Shown here in pieces: positions 58,735 to 64,000 of a stretch of 64,000 nt of DNA; the first letter of the stretch is position 1, and each line of letters starts with the position of its first letter. The position numbers and the translations under genes were made by a program. Source of the DNA: Hedera helix (Eukaryota; Streptophyta; Magnoliopsida; Apiales; Araliaceae); contig OX359269.1 in the NCBI GenBank assembly GCA_947179155.2, positions 29,690,017 through 29,754,016 of the forward strand. The letters run 5' to 3'. Under the pieces are notes generated by a model. The model was not told the DNA's origin. It did no database searches and was given only the letters and a program-made list of their open reading frames with translations.

Positions 58735-60045
58735 GAAAGGAGGCAGTAGTCGTCGTGGAAGAGGTAACTCCTCCACTGTTAGTCAGTTAAGTAAACTTAA
58801 GGGACCTATGGTTCCTCACCCAATAAACCCAATCCCTTCTGTTGATTTAGTTAATAGGTACCAAGTCTTGGGCCTAATCCCTAGGCCATTCAATTAAGTC
58901 CTAGCCGGTAAACCCAAACAAATTGACCCTTTCGGGCGTTTTGACATGTGTAAACCAGAACCCCAAAAGCCAAATTTCAAAAGTCAAAAACAGAGTACAC
59001 ACTCAATTTTGAACCAAAACTATTTTTTGTTGAGCCCTTTATGAGCCCAAAAAATGACCCAGTAAAACTTGTTTCCCAATACTTTCCCCTGGATTGGCAC
59101 TTCATCTCACTTGCCCTATACAAGTCATTAACTTATATTAAAGACATTTTGCTCCAAACCGAGTCAATAGTAATCAAACCCATTTATGATAGGAATGATG
59201 AGTCCAAAGTCCTTTATCACTCCCTATACATAAAACAGTTACTGTCCATGACAGAATGGGGAAAACACCCTTCTGATATTAGGTTGCTAATTAATCATAA
59301 TAATAATTTTTGTTATTTTGATTATATGAAAGCTTGGAATAAAATTTTCTTGTACCAAAATCAATCATTTAGTCATTCGTGGTTTATTCAGTTTGATCAT
59401 AAAATTAAAAGTCAAATTCCGCTATGGTTCACAATTTGGTGGTCTAAATATGGACCAACATTTGCTATTCTTCCTGAACCACTCCAAGACCAAGTAAACC
59501 ATTTCAGTATTGAGACTCCATTTAATCCAAAATTTGATGGAATCCCAGTTATGCTGTAATTTTGTAGTAACTATAAAATCCATTGGATTTTAAAATGGCA
59601 GTATAACTTGAAATCTCCAGCTGAGTCAACTATTCACACTTCTGGACAGTCCCAAGTTACAATTACTCACCATAGTCAAATTAATTATGTTTCTCGAATT
59701 TTCTTTATTAAATGGTGGGATAAATTTGATGTTAATAGAATTGCGGGCCAGGTTCAAAAAGAATTTCCTTCAATTCCAGTTGTCCCAGTCAAAATCCCCA
59801 AAGCCATTCAGTCAAAAGATAAATAGCCCAGTTCTAGCCCTTCATCTTCATTTGATATCAATTCAGTAAAAGAGTATTTTGTGTCAGAGTTAAAATTATT
59901 ACTCTCAACCATTAACAATAGAGTCAGTGAACTTCACAAGGAAATTTCTAATGAAAACTCCTCAGTATCTAATCACAATTCAGTTACCAGCGACCTTTAC
60001 GGAAGCCAGTCACTCCAAGATGCTCAGGACCCATGCGCATTATGA
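58727..60045 (+). pseudogene. Viral ORF2, broken
   Basis: The ATG at 58727 lies inside the end of ORF1. A basic, serine-rich start (EKGGSSRRGRG) is followed by a stop at 58897 and a frame change. The main body is 59041-59559 (172 codons, aromatic-rich, WFTIWWSKYGPTF). After a stop it continues in the same frame through 59826 and another stop to a TGA at 60045. The last part (about 59860-59980) is heptad-like and may be a coiled coil. A second ORF after RT is a florendovirus trait; its role is not known to me. Confidence 0.75.
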
Positions 60046-60081
60046 GTCCTTACCTGTCAAACAAATTGCCACCAAAAGCAG

Positions 60082-60325
60082 CCAAAAGCAAAAAGCAGAT
60101 GCTCTCAGTCACTCGATCAGCAAATGCAAGAGCCGCTATCTATAAAAAGATGTTGTCTTCTGCCTATTCAACACGTGATTCTATAGTAAAGAAGCAGTTC
60201 TCACTCAATTAAGCAAAAGTGGATGTTATCCCCTCAAACATCCAACTAGCAACCAAAAGTAAAAAGTAGATGTTCTCAGACACTCAGTCAGTAAATGCAA
60301 CGCGTGATTCTACAGTAAAGATGCC
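60082..60325 (+). repeat. Direct repeats in the viral intergenic region
   Basis: CCAAAAGCAAAAAGCAGATG with its following CTCAG(T/A)CACTC at 60082-60129 recurs at 60253-60300 with few changes. Each is followed by CGTGATTCTA(T/C)AGTAAAG. The pair lies 70-310 bp upstream of the TATA box, where pararetroviral enhancers sit. Confidence 0.7.
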
Positions 60326-60393
60326 CAAACAACTTTTACTGTTCGTAAAAAAAAAAAAGTATTATTCTGTACGCAAGTTTTACTTTTCTTAAC

Positions 60394-60400
60394 TATATAA
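60394..60400 (+). promoter_or_regulatory. Probable viral TATA box
   Basis: TATATAA lies in CTTAACTATATAAGTAAG, followed by a CT-rich leader start near 60430-60500. It is downstream of ORF2, where a caulimovirid genomic promoter is expected. Confidence 0.55.
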
Positions 60401-60600
60401 GTAAGTGTATTGTAGGAGTTCAAGGCATGTCTTGTTCTCAGTTCTATTTTCTCTCCCTCCTTGTTCTTTCTCTACCTTCTCTCTAAACTCTCAGTTCTAC
60501 TTTTAGTTCTTTTATCTTAGACTAGGACAGTAATGAATCGAGATTGCTGAGTTATCTTGTAAGTAAATCTTGTAATCTATTTTCAGTTAATCTAATTTCT

Positions 60601-60709
60601 ATTTTATTTATAAAATTGTTTCTATAAATATAAGAGTTATCTTCGGCGCTGTACGTGAAAATCATCTCTCTGCTTTCTGTTTGCACTGTATCTTGAGCGT
60701 TATACGTCA

Positions 60710-60763
<54 letters not shown>

Positions 60764-61437
60764 CAAAATGCAATACTGATAAACTGATATTCAGGCACAA
60801 AAATAAAATAAAAAATAAACAACAAACTAGTGGTTGGGATGGGTGGACACAAGTGGGGCGACGGCGCGGTGGGACGGTGGTTGGGGGATCGCAATGGAGT
60901 GGTGGTTAGGCTCATGAATACAAAAAAAAAAAATCAATATTGATACAAGAATTAACATATTAAGTAGTTGGAAGTGAAAATAAAAATGATTTCATGAAAA
61001 TGGGAACTCTGACGGTGACTAGCTACGGCGTCCGCTACTCCTTCTCCCTCCCTTATTTCTTTCTTTTTTTAGTGACTAATGCCTTTGTGCGTCTGATATG
61101 TTTTAAATACACCAGCGACCAAATTCGATCGTTAAAACAATTAGACTTACAATCATTAGCGACCTCTTTCAGCAACCGCATGCGATCGCTGATATGACAC
61201 TATTAATGACTGAAATGCGATCACTATTATTTTTTTGTCGCAGCAAGTTTGGCCCCAAAGACCGCGCCAATTGTTTAGGCCGTAAAAATTTTTATAGCGA
61301 CCGTAGATCGGTCGCTAATAATAACAACGACCAAATTTAGACGGGATCACTATAGTCGATCGCAAATAATCATATTAGCGACCGATATTAGCGATCGCTG
61401 ACGAGTTTGGTCTCTGATGAACTATTTTCTTGTAGTG
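60601..61437. repeat. Right terminal region of the CACTA element
   Basis: It starts with an AT-rich border and the (AT)25 tract, then a GC-rich patch (60840-60900). The last 350 bp are dense in GCGACC, GATCGC and GGTCGC motifs in both orientations, ending TTTTCTTGTAGTG. No gene is seen. Confidence 0.75.
60712..60761. repeat. (AT)25 microsatellite
   Basis: Fifty bases of perfect AT dinucleotide lie next to the right border of the viral insert. Confidence 0.95.
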
Positions 61438-61440
61438 TGG

Positions 61441-62076
61441 CTTGGGGCAAAGACGATAAGATTGTTGAGTGTCTTTTAGGACACGCGGTGAAAGTTCTCT
61501 TTGGCCTAAGACAAAGAAGAACCGTTGTTTGACATGATCATTACCAGTGGTGTTTCAGATAATAAAAATTGATGATGGTTTTTTTGAAAAAGAGAAGTTA
61601 GTAGACACCATACTCTACATGATTCTTCTAATAGATTGCTTATTCTGTTACAGATATTTGTTGAAGACTTATTGTCTATTATATTCTATCATTCCGCTGC
61701 AGTTGTTGATCTAAAATTTGTTATCTGTTGTATTACATCAAGAACTTATCACTGTTGAAGACTACTGATAATTTATTCATCATTATCTTAGTCAAGATAT
61801 TCTTAACTAAGCTATTTGAGCTCACATTTTCCTTTGTATTCTATTGTTCTTTAAAAATGAGAATGTAGCTTGGATTAGCCGGGAAATGGAGTGATTGTCC
61901 GAGTCTGTAGTTGATAGTCTTCACATATTTTAAAATAGAGTGGCAAGAATAGTGAAGACTTAGTTATATATTATTGAGCATTGTATTATTGTATTTGAAC
62001 TGTATTGTAATAGTTATTATGTATTTTGACGACTCAAGTTTGAGATGTGTAACTTAAATTTTGGGGGGGCGTCACA
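61441..62076 (+). repeat. 3' LTR of composite G, right part
   Basis: It continues the LTR from 29794, matching 26295-26936 (GGACACGCGGTGAAAGTTCT, GACTCAAGTTTG). It ends GGGGGGGCGTCACA before the duplication CCTTT. Confidence 0.88.
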
Positions 62077-62081
62077 CCTTT

Positions 62082-62764
62082 TTTTCCATCGCTTATGACT
62101 AATACCATTGATATAAATTGTTATGCACAAAAAAGATAAGGAGGATCATCCTCTCTAATACGCAAAACATTCAAATCTAGATATATAGCTCAACCAAAAC
62201 CCACTATCTTGATATACGCTGATGCACATCGATATATACTAAGTTATATTGATATATAACGATAGGCATCAATGACCATCAATACACGTCGGTAAATATC
62301 AAAGGGAGTGATATACACTGATGTATATTGAGAAATATTGTTGTCCTACGTTACAAATTAATATATATCGACATATATTAATATACGTCGGTATGCGTCG
62401 AGACGGTAAACATACGCAGCTTGGAGAGAGCTTGGTTTATTTCTCAGTGAAATATCTTGTATTCCCCATATCATTATAATAGATTTCTGAGATTTTTTCT
62501 TGTGATTTTTTTTCAATTGGGTTTCCATGTAAAATTTTTGTGTCATTATTCTATTTAACAGTAGAGTGTGTGTGTTCATCTAAGTATATCTTTTGGATTT
62601 GTTTTACAACAATATAATTCACTGTTCCAGCAAGATTAACGCTTATTGGCTCGTACAAATATTCACACCAGAGCCATCTCCGGTGGTAGAAATAGTCAGA
62701 CTTCGTGTGACTATTTTTTATACGGGTTGACCCGCTGTTCAAGTGATTTCAGCAGGCGTTAACA
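62082..62764 (+). repeat. Tail of the 5' LTR of element F
   Basis: It follows the CCTTT duplication and ends GGCGTTAACA, just before the primer site. It has many GATATA(T/C)(A/C)-type words at 62200-62400 and no gene. Confidence 0.75.
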
Positions 62765-62765
62765 T

Positions 62766-62782
62766 TGGCACTAGAAGGAGGG
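62766..62782 (+). other. Putative primer binding site of element F
   Basis: TGGCACTAGAAGGAGGG follows the LTR end at 62764 by one base. Its tRNA partner is not clear to me. Confidence 0.55.
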
Positions 62783-63840
62783 TCCGTCGACGGCCGCAGT
62801 AATTTCAAATCACCAAATTCTTTTTAAGCAATTTTCATGGCAAATTAGGGAGAAACAAGGAATCGAGATTTACTTAAAATTATGGTAGTATATATTTTGG
62901 AGCCTTGAAGGAGGAGATTAAATATGAAGATAAGTTGGTTATTTTATTTAATTACAAATAAATACGCAGCATGTGAATTCTTTTCCGTCTTACAACATGA
63001 CTAATCACTCATGTAGATCTCTTTTCACATTGTTCTATTGTCCGCTCTTAAATTATGTAGAAAAGAAAATTCCTGAATTTTGTGGGTTGTTTATATCTTT
63101 TTTGTCTAACAATTTCATGGGATTTCCCTAGAAACCTCAACACAGTTGGTAAAGTTTCTCAATTTGATTGGTCAAATAACACTTTATTGAGTAAGTAGGG
63201 TCTTATATATGCTTTGTCGATAACATCCGTGTGCCTGTGATATGTGGAGTAAGCAATTGATTTCCTTTATCCCAATCAATATATTAATCACCTTTACTTT
63301 TCTTTCCCTTTCTTTCTCTCTATTAATAATTTTCAGAAAGATTCTTTAAGGGGTAGGGGATGATTAAAACAGGTTCAGAATATCTTGATTGGCTCGGTTT
63401 GGAGTGTTGCATATGTTGTTTTAGACTCTACATTAACGCTTGTTCGTTTCAGATATGGGTTTTGGTTGAGGCTTGTGTGTTCTCTGTTAATTTTTAAAAT
63501 GGGCATCGACATTATTCCCCAGCTCGACCTCAACACTGTTTCCCGGCCCATCGTCAATCTTGATGTTGGAACTATTTCCCGACCTGTCTTTGAGGTCTCG
63601 GCTCGGCAGTGTAGGTTCGGGTCAAGGGCTCGGCTTCTGCTGTTTGGTGTCAGCAGTTTGATTTCGGCAATTTTAGGTTGGCAGTTTGATGTCGGCAATT
63701 TGGGGTCGGCAACTTGATGTTGGCAATTTGGGTCGACAATTTAATGTCGGCAGTTTGGGGTCAGCAGCTTGATGTCGGCAATTTGGGGTCGGCAATATAA
63801 TGGACTTTGTATTACTCCCCTATTATAATTTTTTTATAAC
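62783..63840 (+). other. Non-coding interior of element F
   Basis: About 1.1 kb without a recognisable gag or pol word. Overlapping frames on both strands around 63380-63717 come from GC-rich low-complexity sequence and look spurious. A 28-bp minisatellite lies near its end. Confidence 0.65.
63680..63803. repeat. 28-bp minisatellite in element F
   Basis: Four units (63680, 63708, 63735, 63763) of GGCAGTTTGATGTCGGCAAT plus TTGGGGTC are followed by a partial fifth. Units differ at a few sites and the second is 27 bp. Confidence 0.9.
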
Positions 63841-63857
63841 AAAAGAGTGGGGGGCTT
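63841..63857 (+). other. Polypurine tract of element F
   Basis: AAAAGAGTGGGGGGCTT lies directly before the TG start of the 3' LTR. Confidence 0.75.
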
Positions 63858-64000
63858 TGTTAGGATAAAATATCTAGGGTGATGACTCACCCTTAAATAT
63901 CTGATAAAACTCAACTAGTGGAAGGATGAAGACAAAGTCACCTTGAGATTTGTGCTAGTGGAAGAATAAAGCAATACCCACGACTCCTTTATTCCATCAC
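63858..64000 (+). repeat. 3' LTR of element F, first 143 bp
   Basis: It starts TGTTAGGATAAAATATC and matches 23480-23609, then 62077 onward. It runs off the window. Confidence 0.85.

Larger units (their letters stand above)
38230..60600 (+). other. Endogenous caulimovirid, florendovirus-like, split by element H
   Basis: This is an old, linear copy of a plant pararetrovirus. The left part (to 41030) has a leader and ORF1 with movement-protein and coat-protein regions. After insert H come RT and RNase H (57544-58734), then a separate ORF2 (58727-60045) and an intergenic region with a TATA box. The order, the long ORF1, and an ORF2 lying after RT point to florendovirus-like caulimovirids. No integrase is seen, as expected for this family. 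Many stops and frameshifts are present, and the section from the late coat protein through the protease is missing. Borders are approximate: the right end lies before an (AT)25 tract and the left near AT-rich DNA. Confidence 0.85.
29795..61437 (-). mobile_element. CACTA (En/Spm) DNA transposon, 31.6 kb with nested inserts
   Basis: The left end reads CACTAAAAAATCC and the right end TTTTCTTGTAGTG, whose reverse is CACTACAAGAAAA. A 3-bp duplication TGG flanks it (29792-29794 and 61438-61440), and the LTR it interrupts reads on exactly across the gap (CTTTGG joined to CTTGGGG), matching 26294. Subterminal regions carry repeated GCGACCGATA and GCGATCGC motifs, as CACTA ends do. Minus-strand remnants of TNP2 and of a second transposase gene lie in the left third. 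A solo LTR and a large viral insert account for most of its length. The transposase genes are broken. Confidence 0.92.
23610..62076 (+). mobile_element. Composite LTR retroelement G inserted in LTR F
   Basis: The left end TGTAAGACTCC and right end GGGGGCGTCACA are flanked by a perfect duplication CCTTT (23605-23609 and 62077-62081). The right terminus is an LTR of the A/D superfamily. The left 1.64 kb looks like an LTR of another family followed by a different primer site. Next come a truncated superfamily LTR (25469-26936), a Met-tRNA primer site, a broken gag (27136-28143) and the superfamily 3' LTR, split by a CACTA transposon. All pol sequence is missing. Either a foreign element entered the start of the 5' LTR and later lost its right half, or a chimeric element inserted as a unit. 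Confidence 0.75.
23480..64000 (+). mobile_element. Non-autonomous LTR element F (partial, hosts the right nest)
   Basis: F begins at 23480 and runs off the right edge. Its 5' LTR is 23480-23609 plus 62077-62764, with composite G inserted between. The internal region is only 62765-63857 and has no coding capacity. The 3' LTR begins at 63858. The two LTR heads are clearly alike (GGGTGATGACTCAC, then GACAAAGTCACCTTGAGATT), and the 62077 block continues exactly where the 3' head stops (CCTTTATTCCATC against CCTTTTTTTCCATC). The size and lack of ORFs suggest a small parasite of an autonomous LTR family. Confidence 0.85.

Noticed and set aside
63375..63717. Opposed frames of about 110 codons on both strands
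   Set aside because: They lie over GC-rich low-complexity sequence and the minisatellite of element F, and read as repeats of the same words.

Overview
The window is nuclear DNA of a flowering plant, probably a eudicot, taken from repeat-rich heterochromatin. It is AT-rich. It holds several Ty3/gypsy LTR retrotransposons, one CACTA (En/Spm) DNA transposon and one endogenous pararetrovirus of the caulimovirid type, a kind of insert known from plant genomes. I found no host protein gene, rRNA or tRNA. Nearly every long open frame belongs to a mobile or viral sequence, and most are broken. Letters A to I below are my own labels.

Left block (1-18026). An old minus-strand gypsy copy D supplies a broken gag (1-719) and a 5' LTR (918-18026). 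That LTR was hit twice. Element A (2558-12528, plus strand, target duplication TATAA) is a recent, nearly complete chromovirus-type element. Solo LTR C (12952-17473, duplication CTAGT) was itself hit by solo LTR B (14374-17163, minus strand, duplication GGGGA), which belongs to the same family as A.

Middle (18027-23479). About 5.4 kb of apparently unique AT-rich DNA with minor repeats and no recognisable gene.

Right block (23480-64000) is a six-level nest. Non-autonomous LTR element F runs off the right edge. Its 5' LTR was opened at CCTTT by composite retroelement G (23610-62076). The 3' LTR of G was opened at TGG by a CACTA transposon (29795-61437). The CACTA element carries a broken TNP2-type transposase gene, a second broken transposase gene split by solo LTR I (duplication ATCGA), and a florendovirus-like endogenous caulimovirid (about 38.2-60.6 kb). 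The viral insert was opened by H, a minus-strand element with a 4.8-kb LTR and no coding capacity. H was opened at GATAC by E (41928-51302), a very young relative of A.

A, B, D, E and part of G belong to one chromovirus superfamily with a Met-tRNA primer site; A and E share its closest lineage. D and G retain traces of an ordinary gag. A and E instead carry a 206-codon ORF1 that I cannot identify, followed by a protease in the +1 frame. A has an intact RT-RNase H frame but a broken integrase. E has an intact RNase H-integrase-chromodomain frame but an exact in-frame loss of the RT core. Neither looks able to move alone, yet both inserted recently, so mobilisation in trans is likely. Boundaries rest on LTR ends, primer sites, polypurine tracts and target duplications read by eye; sequence differences were also counted by eye.
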